Source: an uncultured Clostridiaceae bacterium
GTDB taxonomy: Bacteria; Bacillota; Clostridia; TANB77; CAG-508
Assembly: GCA_905198755.1 (NCBI GenBank)
Contig: CAJKDR010000050.1
Span: 1-7,241, forward strand
Direction: 5' to 3'
Length of the DNA stretch: 7,241 bases
The notes beneath the pieces were generated by a model. It saw nothing but the letters and a program-made list of their open reading frames with translations, was not told the DNA's origin and made no database searches. A program made the position numbers and the translations under genes. This document shows, piece by piece, positions 1 through 5,873 of this stretch (positions within the stretch are counted from its first letter, which is position 1; every line of letters begins with the position of its first letter).

Positions 1-63
1 ACAAAGCTCCCATAACATAATTAATAAAACCACAGATGAACGTAAATAGAATATTGTTTTTTA

Positions 64-92
64 TTTATTTTTATCAAATTATCGGTTATAAT
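64..92 (+). promoter_or_regulatory. Probable promoter of the thioredoxin/FTR operon
   Basis: A perfect TATAAT -10 hexamer lies at 87-92. The best-spaced -35 (TTTATT, 64-69, 17-bp spacer) matches TTGACA at only 3 of 6 positions, so the call rests mainly on the -10. Transcription would start near position 99. A strong AGGAGG ribosome site at 107-112 sits 7 nt before the thioredoxin ATG at 120. No terminator hairpin was seen between position 1 and this promoter, so read-through from an upstream gene is possible. Confidence 0.4.
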
Positions 93-119
93 AAAAGCAA
101 TATAAAAGGAGGTATTTAC

Positions 120-437
120 ATGTTATTACATTCAGATACTAATAATTTTAATAATGATGTTATGAATTCTAAACATCTTGTTCTTGTTGATTTTTTTGCT
201 ACTTGGTGTGGACCTTGTCAAATGTTAAGTCCAATATTAGAGAATTTTTCAAAAGAAACATCTGATATTGATATTGTAAAAGTGGATATTGATTCTTGTG
301 GAGATCTAGCAATTAAGTATGATATAGAAGCTGTTCCTACATTAATATTATTTAAAAACGGAACAGAAATAGATAGAACTTTAGGATTTTTAGATGAAAA
401 TGAGTTAAAAAATTTTATCAATAAATACAAGGAGTAA
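120..437 (+). CDS. trxA: Thioredoxin
   Basis: A 105-aa thioredoxin, a cytoplasmic dithiol-disulfide oxidoreductase that reduces disulfides in client proteins. The WCGPC active site is at residues 29-33 inside the usual VDFFATWCGPC context. The VPT cis-proline is P73 and the F-x-N-G turn is at 78-81; the length matches canonical thioredoxins (about 105 aa). The frame is open upstream to an ATG at 36, but AGGAGG at 107-112, 7 nt before the ATG at 120, fixes the start; the 28 extra residues would not belong to the fold. A third cysteine (C60) lies outside the active site. The stop is 4 nt before the FTR-like gene, whose ribosome site (429-434) lies in the last thioredoxin codons, so the two are probably co-translated. 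This suggests the neighbour is its electron donor (inference). The family is certain; trxA versus a specialised paralogue is not. Confidence 0.95.
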   Translation: MLLHSDTNNFNNDVMNSKHLVLVDFFATWCGPCQMLSPILENFSKETSDIDIVKVDIDSCGDLAIKYDIEAVPTLILFKNGTEIDRTLGFLDENELKNFINKYKE

Positions 438-441
438 TTTT

Positions 442-624
442 ATGAAAGGTTATAATTTAAATCCCGATAAAAAGTATGTTGAAAGAATAATTGAAGGAAT
501 TTACAGAAAAGATGGTCATTGTCCATGCAAGGTAAGAGTTGATGATTCTACATTATGTCCTTGTGATGAATTCATTTCTACAGGTGATTGTAAATGTAGA
601 TTATATATAAAAATAGCGGAGTAA
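442..624 (+). CDS. Minimal ferredoxin-thioredoxin reductase catalytic-chain-like Fe-S protein
   Basis: A 60-aa protein with the cysteine pattern of the ferredoxin:thioredoxin reductase (FTR) catalytic chain: CPC (27-29), X9, CPC (39-41), X8, CKC (50-52). The canonical FTR pattern is CPC-X16-CPC-X8-CHC. By analogy C27, C39, C41 and C50 would bind a [4Fe-4S] cluster, and C29 and C52 would form the redox disulfide that reduces thioredoxin. The X8 spacing is kept, but the first spacer is 7 residues shorter, the whole protein is much shorter than plant or cyanobacterial chains (about 110 aa), and the His of CHC is Lys51. The N-terminal 'YNLNPDKKYVERI' segment is helix-like. No gene for the FTR variable (alpha) chain is nearby. 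The ribosome site AAGGAG (429-434) is 7 nt upstream. Short FTR-like proteins next to thioredoxin are known in Clostridia (from memory). The role as thioredoxin reductant is inferred; the electron donor, presumably ferredoxin, is unproven. Confidence 0.82.
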   Translation: MKGYNLNPDKKYVERIIEGIYRKDGHCPCKVRVDDSTLCPCDEFISTGDCKCRLYIKIAE

Positions 625-638
625 ACTCCGCTATTTTT
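609..638. terminator. Bidirectional intrinsic terminator shared by convergent genes
   Basis: A perfect inverted repeat: AAAAATAGCGGAG (609-621) pairs with CTCCGCTATTTTT (626-638) around a TAAA loop, giving a 13-bp stem with a GC-rich core. It has a U-tract in either direction. It contains the TAA stop of the FTR-like gene (622-624) and touches the TAA stop (639-637) of the nitroreductase on the other strand, so one hairpin ends both transcripts. Confidence 0.92.
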
Positions 639-1149
639 AATATGTATTATATTTTGTAAATGTTTCTACTTCATTTCTTCTATTATGTAATATACTTGGT
701 TTTCTGTCTATATACCCAATTGGTAATAATAATGTTGGTTCATATATTCTAGGAATATTAAATTCCTTTCTTATTTCTTCTTTATCAAATAGTCCCACTA
801 TAGTTGTTCCTAATCCAATATTAGTTGCTTCTAAGCACATATGTGTTACTACTATTCCAGTATCTATTAGTCCATATTCTTTAGATTCTTGGCTTTCATT
901 AATCTCATCATCTTTTTCGTATGAAATTATTATTATTGTTGAAGCACCAAAATCACATTTTGTACATTTTTTTACTTTTTCTATTCCTTTTTCCGTGTTA
1001 ACCACCAACAATCTTTGTCTTTGTAAGTTTTTAGCTGTTGGTGAAAGTTTTGCTGCCTCTAATATTTTATTTAAATCCTCTTGTTTTATTTTTTCTTCTC
1101 CCATCTTTCTTACAGAATATCTTTCTTTGGCTAATTCTAGAAAATCCAT
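637..1149 (-). CDS. Nitroreductase family protein (FMN-dependent)
   Basis: A 170-aa nitroreductase-fold flavoprotein, expected to bind FMN as a dimer and reduce nitro, quinone or related substrates with NAD(P)H; the true substrate cannot be told from sequence. Visible family marks are the N-terminal R-x-S-x-R FMN-phosphate motif (R10, S12, R14), the 'LSPTAKNLQ' loop (35-43), the 'DTGIVVTHMCLEATNIGLGTT' helix region (96-116) and 'LLPIGY' (141-146). The length is typical of the short single-domain group. A CTKC pair (62-65) precedes 'FGAS'; I cannot say whether it has a metal or redox role. The start is supported by AGGGGG (1161-1156), 6 nt upstream. It is convergent with the thioredoxin operon, with a shared terminator, and divergent from the radical SAM gene. 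It stands alone in its transcript. Confidence 0.9.
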   Translation of the reverse strand: MDFLELAKERYSVRKMGEEKIKQEDLNKILEAAKLSPTAKNLQRQRLLVVNTEKGIEKVKKCTKCDFGASTIIIISYEKDDEINESQESKEYGLIDTGIVVTHMCLEATNIGLGTTIVGLFDKEEIRKEFNIPRIYEPTLLLPIGYIDRKPSILHNRRNEVETFTKYNTY

Positions 1150-1170
1150 ATTACACCCCCTATTTTCTGT

Positions 1171-1199
1171 ATTATATCAAATTTACAAAATATTTGCAT
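1171..1199 (-). promoter_or_regulatory. Extended -10 promoter for the nitroreductase gene
   Basis: On the minus strand TGATATAAT (1179-1171) is an extended -10: TG, one base, then a perfect TATAAT (1176-1171). The -35 position at 17-bp spacing (1199-1194, ATGCAA) matches consensus poorly, as expected for an extended -10 promoter. Predicted start near 1164, giving a leader of about 15 nt that still includes the ribosome site. The spacer overlaps the -35 of the divergent radical SAM promoter, so the two may compete for polymerase. Confidence 0.6.
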
Positions 1200-1209
1200 T
1201 ATTTATAAT
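1182..1209 (+). promoter_or_regulatory. Promoter for the radical SAM gene
   Basis: TTTACA (1182-1187, 5 of 6 to consensus), a 16-bp spacer, then a perfect TATAAT (1204-1209). Transcription should begin about 1216, leaving only about 13 nt before the ATG at 1229. The -10 runs into the 26-bp palindrome at 1205-1230. Confidence 0.65.
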
Positions 1210-1230
1210 AATATTTTAAAATATTATTAT
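1205..1230. repeat. 26-bp perfect A/T palindrome touching a start codon
   Basis: The two half-sites pair without mismatch about the centre between 1217 and 1218 (core AATAATATTTT / AAAATATTATT, extended by two more pairs). It spans most of the -10 hexamer, the predicted transcription start and the first two bases of the ATG at 1229. It could be an operator for a dimeric repressor or a weak mRNA hairpin. Because it is pure A/T in an AT-rich genome, chance is a real alternative. Confidence 0.5.
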
Positions 1231-2146
1231 GAGTGAATATAGATATAATAAATTAAATGAATATTTAAAAGATAAATTTGGTGAGCGAACTCTTAAAATA
1301 TGTGTAAATGGTGGGTTTACATGTCCCAACAGAGATGGCTCTATTTCTTATGGTGGATGTATTTTTTGTAGTGAGCATGGTTCAGGCGACCATTTAAATT
1401 GCACAAACTCTATTTCAGGACAAGTAAAAGATGTACTTAACAGTTACAAATCTGAGCGTGCAAACAAGTTTATTGTATATTTTCAAAATTTCACAAATAC
1501 TTATGACTCACTTCAAAACTTAAAAATCAAGTATGACTCTGCATTAATAGATTCTAGAATAGTGGGCATTGACATTGCTACAAGGCCAGATTGTATAAAT
1601 GATTCTATTTGTAAATTGCTTGCATCATATTCTGAAAATTATTATGTTTGTGTAGAATTAGGATTACAAACATCAAATGATAAAATTGGTAATATTATTA
1701 ATCGTGGTTATAATTCTATTCAATTTACCAATGCTGTAAATTTACTTAATAAATATAATATTAATGTTGTTGTTCATTTAATGGTTGGACTTCCTACTGA
1801 AACTTTTGACGATATAAAAAATACTGTTTCATTTATAAATAATCATAAAATTCAAGGTATAAAAATACATTCAACTTACGTTGTTAAAGGAACTAAACTT
1901 GCTAACTTATATCAAAACAATCAATACACACCAATAACTCTAGAGTATTATTTAGACTGTGTTACTTATATTTTAACACATATATCTCCTAACATTGTTG
2001 TACATAGAATTTCTGGTGATGCCCCTAAAGATTTATTGCTAGCACCTAGTTGGAATGTTCATAAAAAATGGATTTTAAATGGTATTGATAAAAAATTAAA
2101 AGATGAAAATTTATATCAAGGTATATATTATAAAAAAGACAAATAA
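1229..2146 (+). CDS. ytqA: Radical SAM protein of the TIGR01212 / YtqA-YhcC family
   Basis: A 305-aa radical SAM enzyme. The cluster cysteines are C32, C44 and C47 (C-X11-C-X2-C) in 'GGFTCPNRDG...GGCIFC', the hallmark of this family rather than the common CX3CX2C. Other family blocks are 'YFQNFTNTY' (84-92), 'ATRPDC' (117-122), 'ELGLQTS' (143-149), 'HLMVGLP' (183-189), 'HRISGDAP' (259-266) and 'LLLAPSW' (269-275). B. subtilis YtqA has, as I recall, been linked to wobble-uridine tRNA modification (conversion of cmnm5U toward nm5U, name MnmL); whether this protein does the same is inference, and the methyltransferase partner YtqB/MnmM is not in this window. The start is set by homology: 'YRYNKLNEYLKDKFGE' is the normal N terminus and there is no in-frame alternative upstream. 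No Shine-Dalgarno sequence precedes it. The gene is monocistronic, with a hairpin after it. Confidence 0.9.
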   Translation: MSEYRYNKLNEYLKDKFGERTLKICVNGGFTCPNRDGSISYGGCIFCSEHGSGDHLNCTNSISGQVKDVLNSYKSERANKFIVYFQNFTNTYDSLQNLKIKYDSALIDSRIVGIDIATRPDCINDSICKLLASYSENYYVCVELGLQTSNDKIGNIINRGYNSIQFTNAVNLLNKYNINVVVHLMVGLPTETFDDIKNTVSFINNHKIQGIKIHSTYVVKGTKLANLYQNNQYTPITLEYYLDCVTYILTHISPNIVVHRISGDAPKDLLLAPSWNVHKKWILNGIDKKLKDENLYQGIYYKKDK

Positions 2147-2149
2147 ATA

Positions 2150-2172
2150 TAGGCAGAACATACATCTGCCTA
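2150..2172. terminator. Hairpin between convergent genes, probable terminator
   Basis: TAGGCAGA (2150-2157) pairs with TCTGCCTA (2165-2172), an 8-bp stem with a 7-nt loop. It lies 3 nt after the radical SAM stop and 15 nt past the yfcE stop on the other strand. On the plus strand the tail is CACTTTTAAATTATTTT, and on the minus strand ATATTTATTTG. Both are only moderately U-rich, so efficiency is uncertain, but the placement fits a shared terminator. Confidence 0.65.
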
Positions 2173-2187
2173 CACTTTTAAATTATT

Positions 2188-2727
2188 TTATTTTAATTTG
2201 TATTCTTGTAGTATTCTACCAGCAACATCTTTTAAAGTAATTTGATTTTCTTCTAATATTAAATAACTATGTTCCGTTCCACCTTTTGGTAATGATATTG
2301 AACCTGGATTGGCAAATAAGTAGCCTTCTTTTTCTTGAATAAATCCTTGATGTATATGTCCATATATTAATATATCAAAGTCTTCATATGGTATATTTTC
2401 TATATTATATTTATGTCCATGTGTAAAGTAAATATTTTTTCCATTTATATTTGTTAGAATATGATCTTCAAATTTAAATTCTGAAATCATCTCATCAACT
2501 TCTGCATCACAATTTCCTCTAACTACCATAAGTTTATCTTTTAATGAATTTAATATTTTTGCCACTTCCATTGGTGAATATTCTTGACTTAACTCATTTC
2601 TAGGTCCATGATAATATAAATCTCCTAACAAAACTATTTTTTCTGGATTTTCTTTTTCCACTATTTCTTCAATTTTTCTTGCATAATAGCTTGAACCATG
2701 TATGTCTGAAATAACTAAAACTTTCAT
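2188..2727 (-). CDS. yfcE: YfcE/MJ0936-type metallophosphoesterase
   Basis: A 179-aa calcineurin-like phosphoesterase of the small single-domain YfcE group (E. coli YfcE is 184 aa), a metal-dependent phosphodiesterase in vitro with no firmly known cellular substrate. The di-metal ligands are all visible: D8 and H10 (SDIHG), D36 (GD), N72 (GNCD), H103 (THGH), and H124 and H126 (GHIH); 'NPGS' follows, as in the family. There is no signal peptide, so it is cytoplasmic. The ATG overlaps the stop of the GIY-YIG gene as ATGA (4-nt overlap). The ribosome site AAGGAG (2740-2735), 7 nt upstream, lies inside that gene, which indicates translational coupling. It is the second gene of the operon driven from 3051-3023. 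Confidence 0.92.
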   Translation of the reverse strand: MKVLVISDIHGSSYYARKIEEIVEKENPEKIVLLGDLYYHGPRNELSQEYSPMEVAKILNSLKDKLMVVRGNCDAEVDEMISEFKFEDHILTNINGKNIYFTHGHKYNIENIPYEDFDILIYGHIHQGFIQEKEGYLFANPGSISLPKGGTEHSYLILEENQITLKDVAGRILQEYKLK

Positions 2728-2990
2728 AAGACTTCTCCTTTACCATTTATTATTCTTTCTTTTTCTTTATGTGTATATTGTTTTAGAGCATATTCTCGTT
2801 TCATTGCATCTATTTTGTTGTCAAATTCTTCAAAATATTCTAATTTTACTGGTAATCTTGCTCTGGTATATTTAGCTCCTTTTCCACTGTTATGAACTTT
2901 TTCTCTTCTATATGGATCTGTGGTATATCCACTGTATATTGTACCATCTGAACATCTTAACATATACGCATAATATTTTTTATTTTCCAT
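2724..2990 (-). CDS. GIY-YIG domain protein (UPF0213 / YhbQ-YazA type)
   Basis: An 88-aa stand-alone GIY-YIG domain of the UrbA/UvrC-nuclease-like small family, usual length 80-100 aa. The GIY element appears as 'YAYML' (7-11) and the YIG element as 'YSG' (19-21), both normal variants for this group. Further conserved features are R28/R29, H33, 'NSGKGAKYTR' (34-43) and the catalytic-position glutamate E66 in 'MKREYALK'. E. coli YhbQ has reported nuclease activity (from memory); the cellular role is unsettled, with DNA repair or processing suspected. The predicted ribosome site is a weak GGTGG (2999-2995), 4 nt before the ATG, although the promoter is consensus. It is the first gene of a two-gene operon with yfcE; this pairing by itself does not define a pathway. 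Confidence 0.9.
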   Translation of the reverse strand: MENKKYYAYMLRCSDGTIYSGYTTDPYRREKVHNSGKGAKYTRARLPVKLEYFEEFDNKIDAMKREYALKQYTHKEKERIINGKGEVL

Positions 2991-3022
2991 ATAACCACCA
3001 CATTAATAAAATTTATAATTAG

Positions 3023-3051
3023 ATTATATTAATCTGTCATTTATTTGTCAA
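3023..3051 (-). promoter_or_regulatory. Consensus vegetative promoter of the GIY-YIG/yfcE operon
   Basis: On the minus strand a perfect TTGACA (3051-3046), a 17-bp spacer and a perfect TATAAT (3028-3023): a full match to the housekeeping sigma consensus. Start expected near 3016, giving a leader of about 26 nt. The -35 begins within 4 bases of the clpB terminator stem, so this operon is insulated from, yet packed tightly behind, clpB. Confidence 0.88.
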
Positions 3052-3054
3052 TCA

Positions 3055-3083
3055 AAAAAAGACAAGAAAACCTTGTCTTTTTT
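3055..3083 (-). terminator. Intrinsic terminator of clpB
   Basis: A 12-bp stem, AAAAAAGACAAG (3055-3066) with CTTGTCTTTTTT (3072-3083), and a 5-nt loop. It begins 2 nt past the clpB TAA (3088-3086). Read on the minus strand, the descending arm ends in a run of seven U residues. The stem is A/U-heavy at its base, so the functional part is GACAAG/CTTGTC. Confidence 0.85.
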
Positions 3084-3085
3084 GA

Positions 3086-5680
3086 TTACTTTATTATCAA
3101 TTCTTTGCCATTGTAGTCAACTTTTATTGTTGTATTTGGTTTTATTTCTTGTGATAATATTTTTCTTGCTATTAAAGTTTCTAGTTTTTTCTGAACAAAT
3201 CTCTTTAGTGGTCTTGCTCCATATACTCCATCATATCCATTATCTATCAAATATGCTTTTGCTTCTTTTGTTAGTTCTAATTGCAAGTGCTTATCTTCCA
3301 ATCTTTTTTCCAAATCTTTTATCAATAAATCAAGTATTTTTTCTACTTCTTCTTTTTTCAATGGTTTATAAAATACAATTTCATCTAGTCTGTTTAGAAA
3401 TTCTGGTCTAAAGCTTTGTTTTAATAGTTTTTCTACTTTTGCTTTAGCTTCATCACTTATTTCTCCTTTATCATTTATTCCTTCTAGTATATATTCTGAG
3501 CCTAAATTTGATGTTAAAATTATGATTGTATTTTTAAAATCTACGGTTCTTCCTTGTGAGTCTGTAATTCTACCATCATCTAATACTTGTAATAGTACAT
3601 TAAACACATCTGGGTGTGCTTTTTCAATTTCATCAAATAATATTACACTATATGGTTTTCTTCTTACGGCTTCAGTCAATTGTCCGCCTTCTTCATATCC
3701 AACATATCCTGGAGGCGCACCTATTAATCTAGATACAGAATATTTTTCCATATATTCAGACATATCAATTCTTACCATATTATGCTCATCATCAAATAAG
3801 CTTTCTGCCAATGCTTTAGCCAATTCTGTTTTTCCTACACCTGTTGGTCCCAAGAACATAAATGAACCTATTGGTCTTTTTTCATCTTGTATACCAGCTC
3901 TTGAACGAATAATTGCTTCTGTAACTTTTTCAACTGCTTCATCTTGACCTATTACTCTTTTGTGTAATACTTTGTCCAAGTTCAATATCTTATTTCTTTC
4001 GCTTTCAACTAATTTTGATACAGGTATACCCGTCCATCTTGAGATTATTTTTGCTATTTCTTCTTCTGTTATTTTATTTCTTAATAATGAATTTGAGTTA
4101 TCATTTTTTTCTGCAATAGCTTCCTCTTTTTTTAATTGTTCTTGTAACTCTGGTAATTTTCCGTATTTTAACTCTGCTGCTTTATTTAATTCGTAATTTC
4201 TTTCTGCCATTTCTATTTTAGCATTTACATTTTCTATCTCTTCTCTTAATTTTTGAACTTTTGAAATAGCGTCTTTCTCATTTTCCCATTTTGCTTTCAT
4301 TTGGTTAAATTTTTCTTTTAATTCTGATTTTTCTTTTTGAATATCTTCCAAACGTTTTTTAGAAAATTCATCTTTTTCTTTCTTCAATGCTGTTTCTTCT
4401 ATTTCATGTTGCATTATTTTACGTGAAATTTCATCCAATTCTGTTGGCATTGATTCCATTTCTGTTTTTATTAATGCACAAGCTTCATCTATTAAATCAA
4501 TTGCTTTATCTGGTAAAAATCTATCTGATATATATCTATGTGATAATGTTGCTGCTGCTATTATTGCACTATCTGCTATTTTTACCCCATGATAAACTTC
4601 GTATCTTTCTTTTAATCCTCTTAATATTGATATTGTATCTTCAACTGTTGGCTCATCAACCATTACTGGTTGAAATCTTCTTTCTAGTGCAGGGTCTTTT
4701 TCTATATATTGTCTATATTCATTTAGAGTTGTTGCACCTATACAATGGAGTTCTCCTCTTGCTAACATTGGTTTTAATAAATTACCTGCATCCATTGCTC
4801 CATCTGTTTTTCCTGCTCCAACTATTGTATGCAACTCATCTATGAATAATATTATTTTTCCTTCACTCTTTTTTACTTCTTGTAATACTGCTTTTAATCT
4901 TTCTTCGAATTCTCCTCTATATTTTGCACCAGCTACTAATGATCCCATATCTAGTGAAAAAATTGTACATTCCTTTAAACCTTCTGGCACATCTCCTCTT
5001 ACTATTCTTAATGCTAATCCTTCTGCAATAGCTGTTTTACCAACACCTGGTTCACCTATTAATACTGGATTATTTTTTGTTTTTCTTGATAATATTCTTA
5101 TAACATTTCTTATTTCTTCGTCTCTACCTATAACTGGGTCTAATTTTTGGGCTCTTGCAAGTTCTACTAAGTCAGAGCCATATTTTTTTAATACATCATA
5201 TGTTTCTTCTGGATTATCGTTTGTCACTCTCGCACCTCCTCTTACTTCTGATAAAACTTTTAAGAATTTACTTTTAGTGATATTAAATGTTTTAAGTAAA
5301 TTAGCAAGTTCTCTATTTGCCTTATCAATAATTCCTAACATTATATGTTCCACAGATACATATTCATCTTTCATATTGTTTGCAATTTTTTCAGCTTCTA
5401 TTAATGCCTGTTCTAAATCTTGTGAAACATATATGCTTTCATTTTGATTTGTGTTGCTTATTATTTTAGGTTTATTTTTTACCGCCTTTTCTATTTGAGC
5501 TTTAAATTCTTTGCTTATTTTCATTTTTTCTAGCAATTCCTTTATTAAACCATTTTCATCATTTATTAATGCTAACATTAAATGTTCTTGTTCTACTTGT
5601 GAATTTTGATTTTGAATTGCTATTTGTTGCGCATTTTGCAAAGCTTCTAATGATTTTTGAGTAAATTTTTGCATATTCAT
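3086..5680 (-). CDS. clpB: ATP-dependent chaperone/disaggregase ClpB
   Basis: A complete 864-aa Hsp100 AAA+ disaggregase, usual ClpB length (850-870). It forms hexamers in the cytoplasm and, with DnaK/DnaJ/GrpE, threads aggregated proteins through its pore. Domains: Clp N-domain (about 1-145); NBD1 with Walker A GEPGVGKT (209-216), pore loop KYRG (253-256), Walker B 'LFIDE' (278-282) and arginine fingers R334/R335; a coiled-coil M-domain (about 400-525, dense in K/E), which separates ClpB from ClpC, ClpA and ClpX; NBD2 with Walker A GPTGVGKT (611-618), pore loop GYVG (658-661), Walker B 'LFDE' (681-684), FRPEFLNR arginine finger (R764) and sensor-2 GARPLKR (821-827). No IGL/IGF tripeptide loop for ClpP binding was seen in NBD2. 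Start: AAAGGAGGT (5696-5688) is 7 nt from this ATG; Met3 would be too far at 13 nt. CIRCE control implies HrcA-dependent heat induction. The gene stands alone, with no dnaK or groE neighbour. Confidence 0.98.
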   Translation of the reverse strand: MNMQKFTQKSLEALQNAQQIAIQNQNSQVEQEHLMLALINDENGLIKELLEKMKISKEFKAQIEKAVKNKPKIISNTNQNESIYVSQDLEQALIEAEKIANNMKDEYVSVEHIMLGIIDKANRELANLLKTFNITKSKFLKVLSEVRGGARVTNDNPEETYDVLKKYGSDLVELARAQKLDPVIGRDEEIRNVIRILSRKTKNNPVLIGEPGVGKTAIAEGLALRIVRGDVPEGLKECTIFSLDMGSLVAGAKYRGEFEERLKAVLQEVKKSEGKIILFIDELHTIVGAGKTDGAMDAGNLLKPMLARGELHCIGATTLNEYRQYIEKDPALERRFQPVMVDEPTVEDTISILRGLKERYEVYHGVKIADSAIIAAATLSHRYISDRFLPDKAIDLIDEACALIKTEMESMPTELDEISRKIMQHEIEETALKKEKDEFSKKRLEDIQKEKSELKEKFNQMKAKWENEKDAISKVQKLREEIENVNAKIEMAERNYELNKAAELKYGKLPELQEQLKKEEAIAEKNDNSNSLLRNKITEEEIAKIISRWTGIPVSKLVESERNKILNLDKVLHKRVIGQDEAVEKVTEAIIRSRAGIQDEKRPIGSFMFLGPTGVGKTELAKALAESLFDDEHNMVRIDMSEYMEKYSVSRLIGAPPGYVGYEEGGQLTEAVRRKPYSVILFDEIEKAHPDVFNVLLQVLDDGRITDSQGRTVDFKNTIIILTSNLGSEYILEGINDKGEISDEAKAKVEKLLKQSFRPEFLNRLDEIVFYKPLKKEEVEKILDLLIKDLEKRLEDKHLQLELTKEAKAYLIDNGYDGVYGARPLKRFVQKKLETLIARKILSQEIKPNTTIKVDYNGKELIIK

Positions 5681-5720
5681 AAATATTACCTCCTTTCAGT
5701 GTTAGTAATCTTTATAATTA

Positions 5721-5747
5721 TTAGCACTCCCTTTGCTCGACTGCTAA
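5721..5747. promoter_or_regulatory. CIRCE element (HrcA operator) of clpB
   Basis: TTAGCACTC (5721-5729), a 9-bp spacer, then GACTGCTAA (5739-5747). The consensus is TTAGCACTC-N9-GAGTGCTAA, so only one base (5741) differs. It starts 1 bp downstream of the clpB -10 on the minus strand and covers the predicted transcription start (about 5743) and early leader, the classic position for HrcA repression. No CtsR-type direct heptamer repeat was seen nearby. Confidence 0.95.
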
Positions 5748-5748
5748 T

Positions 5749-5777
5749 ATTGTACACCTATTTATAAAAAAAGTCAA
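5749..5777 (-). promoter_or_regulatory. Vegetative promoter of clpB
   Basis: On the minus strand TTGACT (5777-5772, 5 of 6), a 17-bp spacer and TACAAT (5754-5749, 5 of 6). The start falls in the CIRCE element, giving a leader of about 63 nt that contains the CIRCE hairpin and the strong ribosome site. This is the usual HrcA arrangement: a housekeeping sigma promoter blocked by repressor. Nothing else is apparent in 5778-5830. Confidence 0.88.
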
Positions 5778-5830
5778 TACTTTTAAAGTTTTATGTATAT
5801 TTTTCCAGTAATAATTGATTTTTAAACATC

Positions 5831-5863
5831 AAAAAAGAGAAATGATAATCATTTCTCTTTTTT
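5831..5863 (-). terminator. Intrinsic terminator of the pseudopilin-like gene
   Basis: A 33-nt inverted repeat: AAAAAAGAGAAATGA (5831-5845) pairs with TCATTTCTCTTTTTT (5849-5863), 15 bp around a 3-nt loop. On the minus strand it begins 10 nt after the TAA stop (5876-5874) and ends with a U-run. The stem is AT-rich; the U-tract and position make the call good. The repeat is symmetric enough to act on the plus strand too, but no plus-strand gene ends here. Confidence 0.85.
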
Positions 5864-5873
5864 ATTTGTACTT

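Noticed and set aside
2..49. Possible 3' end of an upstream plus-strand gene (15 codons ending in TAG)
   Set aside because: The frame is open from the window edge and the peptide is plausible, but 15 codons is too short to separate from chance and no family can be recognised.
36..119. N-terminal extension of thioredoxin starting at the ATG at 36
   Set aside because: The extra 28 residues are outside the thioredoxin fold and would include the -10 and ribosome site; AGGAGG 7 nt before the ATG at 120 fixes the start.
3522..3947. Open frame on the plus strand opposite clpB
   Set aside because: It lies antisense to the conserved NBD2 of ClpB, with no ribosome site and no recognisable family; a shadow of the real gene.
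4842..5447. 201-codon plus-strand open frame opposite clpB
   Set aside because: It mirrors the NBD1 and N-domain coding sequence of ClpB; its length comes from the codon usage of the real gene on the other strand.
5674..5674. Met3 as the ClpB start
   Set aside because: The strong AAAGGAGGT site is 7 nt from Met1 but 13 nt from Met3.
5681..5720. Riboswitch or other structured leader upstream of clpB
   Set aside because: The leader is short and fully explained by the CIRCE element and ribosome site; no further conserved RNA structure was recognised.
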